Source of the DNA: Mesobacillus boroniphilus JCM 21738
GTDB lineage: Bacteria; Bacillota; Bacilli; Bacillales; Cytobacillaceae
DNA: 50,152 nucleotides
Direction: 5' to 3'
NCBI RefSeq assembly: GCF_000517385.1
Contig: NZ_BAUW01000019.1
Span: 1-50,152, forward strand
Shown here: positions 18,829-28,700 of the stretch, piece after piece
Layout: each line of letters begins with the position of its first letter
Position numbering within the stretch: the first letter of the stretch is position 1
Made by a program: the position numbers and the translations under genes
Notes under the pieces: model-generated
Databases searched by the model: none
What the model saw: only the letters and a program-made list of their open reading frames with translations
What the model was told of the DNA's origin: nothing

Positions 18829-19193
18829 ATGAAGAAATTATTTGCGGCATTTATGTTAATATTATTGATTACCGGCTGTTCGGGCGGCGGTTCCTATACT
18901 GATGTTTCAGTCGATGAAGCAAAAGAATTGATAGATAGTGGTGAAGCTCAGGTTTTGGATGTGCGTACCCTGATGAATTTGCAGCAGGACATATTCCAGG
19001 AGCAAAATTAGTTCCATTGCAAGTCATTGAGAGCATGCTTTCCGAGCTGGATAAAGAACAAAAATATTTAGTCGTTTGCCGCAGTGGCAACCGCTCTGCG
19101 CAGGCAAGCGAAATCCTCGTGGAAAATGGCTTTAAGAACATTTACAATATGACCGGCGGAATGAATGAGTGGAAATTTGACATTGAGCAATAA
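18829..19193 (+). CDS. Rhodanese-domain lipoprotein (one frameshift)
   Basis: The N-terminus MKKLFAAFMLILLITGCSGG is a lipoprotein signal with lipobox LITGC. A rhodanese domain follows, with active-site loop VVCRSGNRSAQA (Cys at about residue 84) and the final GGMNEWKFDI. One base is missing near 18969: CGTACCCTGATG where CGT ACC CCT GAT is expected for VRTPDEFAAGHIPGA. The corrected protein has about 121 residues with stop TAA at 19191. It probably acts on the outer face of the membrane in sulfur transfer or redox work; the substrate is unknown. AAGGAGAG lies 8 nt before the ATG. Confidence 0.85.
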
Positions 19194-19240
19194 GAAAACT
19201 GAATGCACCTCGGTCAGTCTAAACAAGCGATGCATATCTT

Positions 19241-19270
19241 AGCATCTCGTGAGGAACGAGATGCTTTTTT
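19241..19270 (+). terminator. Rho-independent terminator after the rhodanese lipoprotein gene
   Basis: AGCATCTCGT and ACGAGATGCT form a perfect 10-bp stem with loop GAGGA, followed by six T. Confidence 0.88.
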
Positions 19271-19276
19271 CATATA

Positions 19277-19299
19277 AAAACTGCTTTTCAGCAGTTTTT
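19277..19299 (-). terminator. Terminator after efp
   Basis: On the minus strand CTGC and GCAG close a small loop flanked by A and T runs (AAAAACTGC...GCAGTTTTT). It lies 10 nt after the efp stop. Confidence 0.65.
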
Positions 19300-19308
19300 G
19301 ATATGGGT

Positions 19309-19866
19309 TTAAGCACGAGATACATAAGATGCATCTGTTGTATTGATGACAAGTTTGTCACCCTGGTTAATGAAGAAAGGAACCTGTACTGTAAGGCCAG
19401 TTTCCAATGTCGCAGACTTAGTACCGCCGGAAGAAGTGTCACCTTTGATTCCAGGTTCTGTTTCTGTCACTTCAAGTTCAACTGTGTTTGGAAGCTCGAC
19501 ACCAAGAGTTTCGTGGCCGAATTGCATGATGTATACCTCCATGTTTTCCTTAAGGAATTTCAATTCATATTCAATAGATGTGCCTGGCAATTCAATTTGC
19601 TCGTAAGATTCATTGTCCATGAATACGTGCTGGTCGCCGCTAGCATACAGGTATTGCATTTTGCGGTTCTCGATTTGTGCTTTCGCTACTTTTTCACCAG
19701 CTCGGAAGGTTTTTTCCTGAATCGCTCCAGTACGAAGGTTGCGAAGCTTTGAGCGAACAAAAGCCGCTCCTTTTCCTGGCTTTACGTGTTGGAAATCAAG
19801 GACACGCCAAATGCCATTGTCCACTTCGATTGTTAAACCTGTACGGAAATCGTTAACTGAAATCAT
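19309..19866 (-). CDS. efp: Translation elongation factor P
   Basis: The 185-residue protein has the three beta-barrel domains of EF-P (KOW-like domain I from [23 protein letters not shown] domains II and III). It relieves ribosome stalling at polyproline. The modified residue sits in the loop [15 protein letters not shown], where the lysine of PGKG is the site in Bacillus (5-aminopentanol modification in B. subtilis). The C-terminal signature [17 protein letters not shown] is intact. AGGAGGAC lies upstream. It is the last gene of aroQ-papA-efp. Confidence 0.97.
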   Translation of the reverse strand: MISVNDFRTGLTIEVDNGIWRVLDFQHVKPGKGAAFVRSKLRNLRTGAIQEKTFRAGEKVAKAQIENRKMQYLYASGDQHVFMDNESYEQIELPGTSIEYELKFLKENMEVYIMQFGHETLGVELPNTVELEVTETEPGIKGDTSSGGTKSATLETGLTVQVPFFINQGDKLVINTTDASYVSRA

Positions 19867-19887
19867 TATTTGTCCTCCTAATGTGTC

Positions 19888-20948
19888 CTATAATATGATG
19901 AGTTCCTTAGTAGAATGTGTCAGTGACTCATTATGGTCTAGTGTAATAACAGTATCATCCTCTATTCTTACTCCGCCCAGTCCAGCAATGTAGATACCTG
20001 GCTCGACAGTCACAACCATTCCAGTTTCAAGGACGGTATCAGATCTGAATGACAGACTAGGTCCTTCGTGTACTTCGAGTCCGATTCCATGGCCTGTAGA
20101 GTGGCCAAAATACTCACCGTATCCTTTTTCCGTGATAAAGTTGCGTGTAAGCGCATCAGCTTCCTTGCCTGTCATGCCCGGTTTGATGCCCGCCATTCCC
20201 CGAAGCTGGGCTTCAAGTACAATATCATAGATTTCCTTTAATTTGTCTGAAGGCTGCCTACTGCTAATGTACGGGTAATATCAGATACATACCCATTATA
20301 ATATGCGCCATAATCCAGGGTTAAAAAGTCCCCTGGTTCAATCACCTTGTCACTTGCTATTCCGTGGGGAAGTGCTGAACGGTAGCCTGAAGCTACAATG
20401 ATATCGAATGAAGAGGATGCTGCTCCCTGTTTTCTCATGAAGAATTCCAGTTCATTTGATACTTCCAGCTCTGTCCTGCCCGGACGAATAAACTCTAGGA
20501 TATGTGTAAACGCAGCATCTGCGATGGCTGCTGCTTCCTTTAATATCTTAATCTCTGAATCAGTCTTAATCAAGCGTAACTTTTCGATTTCCCCCGATAC
20601 AGGCACCAGTTCAGCTTCCACGCCCTTATCGAAAGTTTTATAAGCTGAATATGTAAAATGGTTTTCTTCGAAGCCAAGCTTTTTGATTCCCAGGTTTTTG
20701 GCTTGTGCCGCCACTTCATCCTGAATCAGTCCTTTATGCAGGACCACCTCGTAACCTTCGCATTGTTTTGCAGCCTGCTCAGTATACCTGAAATCCGTGA
20801 TGAAAAATGCTTTTTCTGCACTGATCAGCACCATTCCGGCAGAACCAGTGAACCCAGTCATATATCTGCGGTTGTAATCACTTGTGACCAGCATTCCATC
20901 GATTCCGAGCCTTTGAAAGCTCTCGCGCAATTTTTGAATTTTCTCCAT
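19888..20948 (-). CDS. papA: Xaa-Pro peptidase, M24 family (YqhT; one frameshift)
   Basis: Two frames, 20948-20238 and 20196-19888, join when one base is restored near 20252 (codons for LAVGKPSDKLKEIYDIV). The result is a protein of about 353 residues with a creatinase-like N-terminal domain and a C-terminal pita-bread fold. The metal ligands are seen in LTLDYGAYYNGYVSDITRT (two Asp), FGHSTGHGIGLEVHEGP (His) and VTVEPGIYIAGLGGVRIEDD (two Glu). It removes N-terminal residues before proline. Co-occurrence with efp, which acts on polyproline translation, is conserved in Bacillus. Confidence 0.9.
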
Positions 20949-20951
20949 AAC

Positions 20952-21398
20952 CTATTCCTCCCCTTTTGCTTCCCTTTTGAATACTTCAAGCGCCAATTCA
21001 TAGCCAAGAAAGCCTAGACCTGCAATCTGCCCCTTTGATACTGGAGCAATCACCGATTTGTGCCTGAATTCCTCTCTTTGATAAACATTGGAAATATGTA
21101 CTTCGATAACAGGACAATTAATCCCTGCAATCGCATCCCTGATGGCGTAGCTATAATGCGTGAAGGCTCCCGGGTTAAAAATAATGCCATCCATACCAGT
21201 GTCTTCTGCCTCATGGAGTTTGTCAATCAGATCTCCTTCATGATTCGATTGGAAGCAAATAACCTCAACTTGGCTTTCCGCTCCAAGCTGGACCATCCGT
21301 TTTTCCAAATCCTCCAAATTCCTGACACCGTATATTCCGGGTTCTCTTTTTCCCAAACGGTTCAAGTTGGGTCCATTGAGCATGAGTATTTTTTTCAT
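20952..21398 (-). CDS. aroQ: Type II 3-dehydroquinate dehydratase (YqhS)
   Basis: This 148-residue enzyme makes 3-dehydroshikimate in the aromatic amino acid pathway. Motifs are MLNGPNLNRLGKREPGIYG at the N-terminus (catalytic Tyr), QSNHEGDLIDKLHEA, FNPGAFTHYSYAIRDAI and EVHISNVYQREEFRHKS (catalytic His). papA begins 3 nt after its stop. Shikimate kinase (aroK) later in the window acts two steps on. Confidence 0.96.
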   Translation of the reverse strand: MKKILMLNGPNLNRLGKREPGIYGVRNLEDLEKRMVQLGAESQVEVICFQSNHEGDLIDKLHEAEDTGMDGIIFNPGAFTHYSYAIRDAIAGINCPVIEVHISNVYQREEFRHKSVIAPVSKGQIAGLGFLGYELALEVFKREAKGEE

Positions 21399-21474
21399 AA
21401 AAGGCTCCCGTAAAAAGAATGTTCAATAAGAACATTCTATCACAATTGATTTCGCGAAAACTACCGCGAGACGC

Positions 21475-21990
21475 TCAGGAGGTAACTTCCTGCTGATTAT
21501 TTTCACTGTTGCGATTTTCATTTTCTTCATATGATATGGAATAACCAACAAAAACTCCGTAAAGAACATAAAAGCAAATCGATGTGATCAACGTGTTCTT
21601 TGATAAGTCCCAGAATGGTTTAATACCAGGAAATAGCGGATTGAGCACATAGAAAACAAGGAAAAACAGTGCCAACCCAAATGCTGCACCAGCCCATATA
21701 GACTTAAGCTTCCTCATTACTGCATAATACACAAGAGCCGCGCCCGTTGAAAAAAGACCAATCACTACAATGGATATAACCGTACCAAGCCATTGCTCCT
21801 TCCATTCTCCCAGAGCCCATGGCTCAAGAATGACATTCGGACGGATCTCAGTAAAGTGAAAGATATAGGCTAAATAAGCAAGCGCACTCCAAAATATCCC
21901 TCCAAACAACCCGGTAATAATGCTCATCGCGATGAAAGACATTGGCTTTTCCCTTTGATTCTGTTCAAGGTTTTCTTGATTTTCTGTCAT
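21475..21990 (-). CDS. yqhR: YqhR family membrane protein
   Basis: The 171-residue protein has four membrane helices (about residues 20-45, 68-92, 98-117 and 130-155). It carries EIRPNVILEPWALGEWKEQWLG in the first loop (given as two parts EIRPNVILEPWA and LGEWKEQWLG). The product is a conserved Bacillaceae membrane protein of unknown role; members are made in sporulation in some species. I chose the ATG at 21990 with GGAGGTG 6 nt upstream. A longer open frame from 22233 lacks a ribosome site. Confidence 0.82.
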   Translation of the reverse strand: MTENQENLEQNQREKPMSFIAMSIITGLFGGIFWSALAYLAYIFHFTEIRPNVILEPWALGEWKEQWLGTVISIVVIGLFSTGAALVYYAVMRKLKSIWAGAAFGLALFFLVFYVLNPLFPGIKPFWDLSKNTLITSICFYVLYGVFVGYSISYEENENRNSENNQQEVTS

Positions 21991-22284
21991 AAGTTGCACC
22001 TCCATACTTAGTATGTCCCGGACAGACCAATCATTTGCACAACAGGAAAAATTGTTGCATAGACTGTCCTCTATATAGAGGTTTGTGCTACTTTTTAGTA
22101 AAATAACAGTAACAGAACAAGCGGCTGCAATAATATGGAATGTGAAACTCTCGTTTAAAGCGCTTTTAAAAAGGAAAAAGTAGCAGGAGAAGAGTATAAA
22201 ATCGGAGAATTTGTATAAAGTAATCGTTGGCAAGTTTAAAAGCTGGAAAAATTGCTCATGATGCTAGTAGGGAGGTGGCTTTCA

Positions 22285-22674
22285 TTGAAGAATCGTACTT
22301 CTACGTATATTGTTTCAGGACTGATCGTTCTTGCAATCTTTGGTTTCGCCTTTAAGTTATTTTCCGATCCATTAAGTATACTTATCATGCTTGCAACAAT
22401 CGCCCTGGTTGGTGCGTTAATTTATTTCCTCGTCACCCGCCTGACAAGCTCAAGTTCAGGACAGCAACAGCAACGTGCATTCCAAAAAGCAGCAAAGCGT
22501 TCTAAAAAGCGGTTCCAGACAAAAGACGCAAATACTTCCTCTAAACGATCAAAAATAAGGTCGCTCACATCCGCGCGCAACAAAAAGAAGGATGCGTCAC
22601 ATTTAACGGTCATAGACGGTAAAAAGAGCAGAAAAATCGGGCTTCGTTCTAAGCTCGATTTTTGTGTTTTATAG
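22285..22674 (+). CDS. yqhP: YqhP/SA1362 family membrane protein
   Basis: About 129 residues with two adjacent membrane helices at about residues 8-52 (YIVSGLIVLAIFGFAFKLF and LIMLATIALVGALIYFLV) and a very basic cytoplasmic tail ending HLTVIDGKKS. The start is TTG at 22285 with GGGAGGTGG 6 nt upstream. The last 12 codons read through a terminator-like hairpin. Restoring one A in the run near 22632 would give KNRASF and a stop, so the real end may be about 15 nt earlier. Function unknown. Confidence 0.8.
   Translation: MKNRTSTYIVSGLIVLAIFGFAFKLFSDPLSILIMLATIALVGALIYFLVTRLTSSSSGQQQQRAFQKAAKRSKKRFQTKDANTSSKRSKIRSLTSARNKKKDASHLTVIDGKKSRKIGLRSKLDFCVL
22632..22667. terminator. Hairpin terminator between yqhP and yqhO
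   Basis: AAAAATCGGGCTT pairs with AAGCTCGATTTTT across a 6-nt loop, then GTGTTTT. The A/T flanks make it possibly bidirectional for the convergent genes. It lies within the annotated 3' end of yqhP. Confidence 0.7.
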
Positions 22675-22676
22675 AG

Positions 22677-23559
22677 CTAATAACACCAGGATTTAAAAAA
22701 CTTCTCTGCGTTCTTTTTGCCAAGATCAATCAATTCCAGCTTCTTTTCATCTGAAAGCTGGAATTCAGTAGTCAAGTTGCCTTCTGTCGGAATGAAAATG
22801 ATATTCTTTTCATGTTTCCTGGAAATATAGCGGGAGTCATGCGCATCCTTCATCGTCTCGAACAAAGCTTCGAACATATTCAGGGCGTTCTTGATTTTGT
22901 TGGTAGGCTGCTGAATCAGATTTTGGCTCAACTTCACTCCAAGTACGGCCGGACTTTTTTACGTTATCCTTATCAAATAACCACATTGGAAAATTGCTTA
23001 ACACTCCACCATCTACTACGATATTCATGCCAACCCGGTCACGCAGCTTTACCGGCTCGAAGAAGAACGGAAGACTGCAGCTCATCCTGATGGCACGTGC
23101 TACAGGGAAGGTTCTCGGATCTACACCGTATTTCGGCAAATCATCAGGGAGGATGAGCAGCCGGCCATTTGTAAGGTCAGACGCGATGATCCTTAATGAA
23201 TCCGGAGCAAGATCCCCAAAAGTGCGCAGCCCTCTGGCAGCCAATATATCCGCTATCCAACACTCCAATTCGTCACCTTTATAAAGCCCCAGCCGCCAGT
23301 ATACAAAAAGCCACTTGGTCAACGCAGATGGGATGACTGTTTTTCTGGAATCGAGAAATTTCTTCAGGTCGAGTTCATCCAAAAGATTGGCCATCTCTGT
23401 GCTAGTATAGCCAGCGGCAATCAAGCCAGCTATCAATGAACCCGCACTGGTCCCGGCAACCCTTTTAAAACGGAATCCCCGTTCTTCGATTGCGGCACAG
23501 GCACCTACCAATGCTAATCCCTTAATTCCTCCGCCGGAAAAAACGCCGTCAATATACAT
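22677..23559 (-). CDS. yqhO: Patatin-like phospholipase (YqhO; frame shifted by two bases)
   Basis: This patatin-family lipid acyl hydrolase is about 294 residues long. The oxyanion loop DGVFSGGGIKGLALVGA, the nucleophile elbow VAGTSAGSLIAG (Ser) and the catalytic Asp in NIVVDGGVLSNFPMWL are present. The frame changes near 22955: AAAAAAGTCCGGCCGTACTTGG would read KKSRPVLGV with two single-base restorations, and then continues to FKSWCY at 22677. I chose the ATG at 23559, with GGGAGTGG upstream; a GTG three codons earlier is possible. Soluble, no signal peptide. The true substrate is unknown. Confidence 0.85.
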
Positions 23560-23649
23560 ATGAGCCACTCCCGTCGATGTAATCCCATCTTTACATCTTT
23601 AAGCGCTCAATTTGTAAAATAGTACGGCGTACAAGTTAAAATTTTTGCT

Positions 23650-24675
23650 TTATGTGAAATATTGAATCTCTGCTTCAGGGAAAAAAGAATGGATATAACC
23701 CCGGATTGTTGACTCAAGATCCTTTGCTTCATCCGTCTGGTAGACGTACTTTCCTATCCCGTAACGTCCCCACTTATATTTTCGTTTCTCTTCATCCATT
23801 TCAAGCTTGGATTTAGGATAACGCTTTTGTATCACATTTTTTGCAGGCCTAGTGAAACGATGCTGGATAAGTTCAAAGCTTAAGCCAGTCAGGTCGATTC
23901 CTTCAAGGGAATGGCTAAGTCTTTCAAATAATTCCTGATAGCCCTCTCTCCAGCCCTCATGGATATAAATTGGCGCAACGATGAAGCCAAGAGGGTAGCC
24001 TGCTTTTGCCACCTTTCTGGCTGCCTCCAGTCTTTCATCAAAGGATGATGTTCCAGGTTCAAAGTTTTTGATAACGTAACGGGCATTGACGCTGAAACGG
24101 AATCTTGTTTTACCATTATGTTTTGCATCGAGCAGGTGATCGACATGATGGTATTTCGTCACAAACCTTAATTGCCCATATTCCGACTCCCCGAAAAATT
24201 CGATTGTTTTCTTTAAGGCGTGGGTTAAATGGTCAATTCCGACTATATCCGATGTACAGGCAGCTTCGAACCTGGTGATTTCCGGTTTTCTTTCGTCCAT
24301 GTATTTTTGCGCCTGTTCGAAGATTTCATCAAGGTTCACGTATGTGCGGATATACGGTTTGCTTCCAAGCGTCGTCTGCAGATAACAGTAATGGCAATGA
24401 CCCATGCATCCAGTAGCGAGCGGAATAGCATATTCAGCTGATGGCTTTGAGGTATCGAATTTCAATGTCTTCCTGACACCAACAACAAGAGTTGATTTCG
24501 CATTCCGGTATTGCTGCAGTTCATTGTCACCCGGTATGCCGCGCACCTGATTATGTGAAGTCGTCTCCCTGATTTCCAGTCCCATCTTTTCGAACTTTTC
24601 CTTCAGCTCCCGCCCAAGCGGGTATTCCAAAGCCCTTGGCTCAATATACACAAGCTGTGGTACAAAAGCTTTCAT
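23650..24675 (-). CDS. splB: Spore photoproduct lyase
   Basis: The 341-residue radical SAM enzyme repairs 5-thyminyl-5,6-dihydrothymine in DNA of germinating spores. The [4Fe-4S] motif is ATGCMGHCHYCYLQT (CxxxCxxC, Cys about residue 91-98). The cysteine that donates hydrogen lies in FEAACTSDIVG (about residue 141). It starts at 24675 with GAGG upstream. In B. subtilis splB follows the regulator splA; no splA is present here, and the gene begins just after the nrdJ terminator. It supports a spore-forming host. Confidence 0.96.
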   Translation of the reverse strand: MKAFVPQLVYIEPRALEYPLGRELKEKFEKMGLEIRETTSHNQVRGIPGDNELQQYRNAKSTLVVGVRKTLKFDTSKPSAEYAIPLATGCMGHCHYCYLQTTLGSKPYIRTYVNLDEIFEQAQKYMDERKPEITRFEAACTSDIVGIDHLTHALKKTIEFFGESEYGQLRFVTKYHHVDHLLDAKHNGKTRFRFSVNARYVIKNFEPGTSSFDERLEAARKVAKAGYPLGFIVAPIYIHEGWREGYQELFERLSHSLEGIDLTGLSFELIQHRFTRPAKNVIQKRYPKSKLEMDEEKRKYKWGRYGIGKYVYQTDEAKDLESTIRGYIHSFFPEAEIQYFT

Positions 24676-24724
24676 TTCAATTTCCTCATTTCATTCCATT
24701 TAACTGTTATTATGGACAGAAACG

Positions 24725-24760
24725 AAAAAAGAGGATGGGAAAAATTTTTCCATCCTCTTT
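24725..24760 (-). terminator. Rho-independent terminator after nrdJ
   Basis: Minus strand: AAAGAGGATGG pairs with CCATCCTCTTT around an A/T-rich loop, followed by six T. It lies 8 nt after the nrdJ stop. Confidence 0.9.
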
Positions 24761-24768
24761 GGGTCATA

Positions 24769-25790
24769 TTATAAGCCACATTTTAGCTGTGCGTTACAGT
24801 TTGTACATGTATTGCAGCCACCGATTTCTTTTACCTCACCTTTGCGGCAGACGGGGCAAGTGTTGCCGACTTCAGAGCCGATTGTTACGTTGGTTGAACG
24901 CAATTCATTGATCGTGTCGACAAGGACAACATGCTGCTTTTGCTTTTGCTTTTGCTTTTGCTTTTGCTTTTGCTTTTGCTTTTGCTTTTCTTTCTTGTCG
25001 ATTTCCTCATCCATCGTGTTTTCTTCGGCTTTTAGCGTCAATACTTGGGAATCGCGGGAGCCGTCAACATAAACGGTGCCACCCTTTGCTCCACCTTTAT
25101 ACAGGCGCTCATATACCTTTTCAACCTGTTCAACGCTGTAACCCTTCGGTGCGTTTACCGTCTTGCTGATTGAGCTGTCAATCCAGCGCTGGATGACACA
25201 TTGAACATCAGCATGTGCTTCAGGCGCCAATTCCATTGCTGATACAAACCAGTTCGGTAGGTTCTCAGGATCAGCATCCGGATTCCGGTCAAGATATTCC
25301 TGAACGATATCAGCCTTCACTTCAATAAACTTGCCAAGACGGCCGCTACGGAAGTAGGAGAAGCTGAAGTAAGGCTCAAGTCCTGTTGAGACCCCAACCA
25401 TTGTCCCAGTTGATCCCGTGGGAGCAACAGTCAGCAAGTGTGAGTTGCGGATTCCATTTTCAAGGATCGACTCACGAATATCTTCAGGCATTTTCTTCAT
25501 GAAGCCAGTGTTTGTAAATGCCTGGCGAAGCCTGTTTGTTTCTTCTTCTGTACCGCCTTGAAGGAATGGGAAGCTACCTTTTTCCTTCCCCAGCTCAACA
25601 GATGCTCTGTAGGCAGAAGTCGCAATTGTCTCAAATACTTTATCAACAAGCTGGTTACCTTCTTCAGAACCGTATTCTATTTCGCAGTAGATCAGAAGAT
25701 CGTGAAGTCCCATGACACCAAGACCGACACGCCGTTCACCCAATGCTTGTCTCTTATTATCTTCAAGGAAGTAAGGAGTCGCATCGATGA
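24769..25790 (-). CDS. nrdJ: nrdJ exon 4 (residues 527-866)
   Basis: It begins TC ATC GAT GCG (completing Val, then IDATPYFLED). It carries VAPTGSTGTMVGVSTGLEP (phosphate-binding region), a KQ repeat and the C-terminal zinc ribbon. An ATG-initiated frame from 25836 includes intron sequence and is not the real start. Confidence 0.9.
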
Positions 25791-28700
25791 ATAGTGATAG
25801 GTAAGGATTTGAAGTTATCTCCACCTTTTCCCCCACTCCACACCGTACGTGCGATTTTCACCGCATACGGCGTTCCATCTAATGAATGATATTAAATGCT
25901 TTCAAGATTACATGCTATACGAAAATCGTTAAGCTTTTTCAATTGTCTCGAGTTCAATTGAAATATCCTAAGATATTTGAGAATGGTTTCGTTTCTGGTT
26001 GCGTGTATCAGTTTGTGAATCAGTTTGTTTACTATTCTGAGGTTGTTGTAATCATCCTTGCCACCTAAGAAGGTTGGTTTGTAATGATGACAGTGCACCT
26101 CATCAGCGGTGAGGAAGGTACCAGTTATTTCACATTTCCCTTGAACCATAGAATATCTAGACAATCTGTTGTCCATGTATTCAACACTTCTATCAGGCAA
26201 TTTAGATTTCAACAACTTCTGAATGTTGATGTTGATTTCTTTTTTAAGTTCTTCGTGAACTAACATTCTGCCTTCTGGTGTAAAAAGTGTTTTGTTCTGT
26301 GAGAACCCGTAAGGGATATTGAATTTAACATCCTGAAGCGGGTATAAGTGAAATTTCTTAAAGCTCCAAGTTGTATAGTTATTCTTAAAGAATTTCCTAT
26401 AAGTTGTGGAAGCGTTTGTTGGTATTTCCTTTTTAAAACCGATTCTGCCTAACCGATTGTACATCATACGGTGTATTTTGAAATCAATTTCTCTGAACTC
26501 CGCAGAAACGTGGGTTGCGTATTTAAAATAGTTATGACTACCTAGAACAAACTGGTTAAAGTGGATCATATTTTCAACCGTAGGGTTTCGATAAATTCTA
26601 TCGATGTGTTCTTTAGCTTGAGCAACGATTGCAGTTTTCTTTTTATCTTTGATTTTCGTGAAGGCAACAAAGTTATCTGCCTTTTTCTGGACTTTAAGCT
26701 TGAATCCAAGAAATTCGGAACTGTTTTTTCTGAGGTTGATAACTTTTGATTTTTCTTTGGATATATCAAGCTTGAGTCTATCTTTGAGATAAAGTCTAAC
26801 TGCGTGAAACCACCTGTAAGCATCTTTGTGGTTATCTGTAAGAATTTTGAAATCATCAGCGTATCTCACTATAAAGCCTGTTTTTAAGTTTGTTTTCCTT
26901 AGCGCTCTGTATTTACCATCTACTCTTGCGTACTCATGTTTTGTATCAAATAGTTCCCATTGACTAGCGACCCATTGGTCTAAGTCGTTTAGTACTATAT
27001 TTGAAAGTAGCGGAGAGAGTATTCCGCCTTGGGGAGTACCATTTTCAGGAATTCCAACACCTTTTATGGGTGCTTTTAGCATTTTCGAGATTATGCTTAT
27101 GACTCTTTTATCCCTAATACCTATATTCCAAAGCTGTTTCTTTAGTAGGTTGTGGTTGACGTTATCGAAGAATCCTTCGATATCTATATCCACAACGTAA
27201 TGTAGTTTTGATTTGTTTATTAAGGTACTAACTCTTGATATAGCATCTTGAGTTTTCCTTAATGGTCGGAAACCATAACTATGATTAAAAAACTTAGCTT
27301 CGGCGATGGGTTCGAGGATTTGTTTAAACATCTGTTGTATGAGTCTGTCTCTCATGCTTGGTATTCCTAACGGTCGTTTTTTCCCGTTGGCTTTAGGTAT
27401 GAGCACTCTTCTTACACTTTTAGGCTTGTAATTGCTTAGTGTCTTTCTGATGATATTTACAAATTCTTCTTCGTTGACTGCTTTGACATCATCAATAGTT
27501 ATTTCATCTGTTCCTTCGGTTCTAGACCCTTTATTTGATTTGATTGTTCTATAAGCTAAAAGGATATTTTGTCTAGATGTTATTAACTCATAAAGGTTGT
27601 TGAATGATTGTCCTTTTTTGCTTCTTTCATAAAGGTCGTCAAAGGTATCTTGCATCCCATAATATTCCCAATTTCGTAAAGTAGTGTTCAACCGTGGCTA
27701 CACCTCGTTTCGGTGTTTTTTGCCCACGTTCCTACCTGATAATTGAACTTAGTCTCTAATCGCATTTAATTTTTGTTTTGAAATATCATTACATTAGACT
27801 TGGGGCTATCCCTCCACTATGTTTCCATAGCTTCAACGGTACTGTGCCCCTACTCTCACAATCGTTAACACATTTCGGTTCGGAAGAACCTTATAGTGAC
27901 CACCCCAGTGATAAGCTGTTTAAGATGGGTGTCGATTGCTTTCCACGTTCCAGTTAATCTAGCTATACATATATCCGTAGGTTGTGACTTTGAGCCTGTG
28001 AGCGTTATAGCGTCATTGTTCGCTATCCCGATTTTCATGACAACGATGCTTACTAATCGGTATCTCACTCCCCGGTAGGACAAAAACCTTTCGGTTTATG
28101 ATGCATTTAGACCCGTACATTCGCCACTTCGTCAGAACGTTTGTTCATTCTCACCATAGATATTTTGTAGCCTCCCGCCCTATCTCAAACCATGACTCAC
28201 AGAGATTGTAAATTTTAGGTTCGATTCAGACGACTTTACCTAGCTTCACACACTGCATTCTTATCAAATAGCAATGCATGTAGGAGTATCAGAGAGGAAG
28301 TTTTGATCAACATGAAGATCTCATTTCTTCCTTCGATTAACCAGTTGTAACTATCATAAAGCTGATAGCCCTCTCCTTTCGTGCAATTAAGCACTTAGGG
28401 AGAAACGTGTCACACCATTGTCCTGCATGCGAACGCCAACTTCTACAGTACGCTTCAATTTTTCAAAGTTAACTGTCTTTGTATCCTTGTCCGCCATTTC
28501 TGCAAGGTTCACAGCAGCGAGGTTGCAAACAGAATTTGGTGCGAGAGGCTGTTCCATTTGTTATCCTAAGGGCTTTTTATCCCCTAGTTCTAACGGTTCG
28601 TTTCCCGTTAGTTCAGCATATCTTTTCAATGCTTCACCAGCATTGTTGCGGCCTCGTGGATGGATTATATTCTGCTATCGCAGGTTCACCATCTATGCGT

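Noticed and set aside
25836..25892. Translation start of an nrdJ C-terminal fragment at 25836
   Set aside because: The sequence 25791-25836 is domain VI of the group II intron; the reading frame continues into it by chance.
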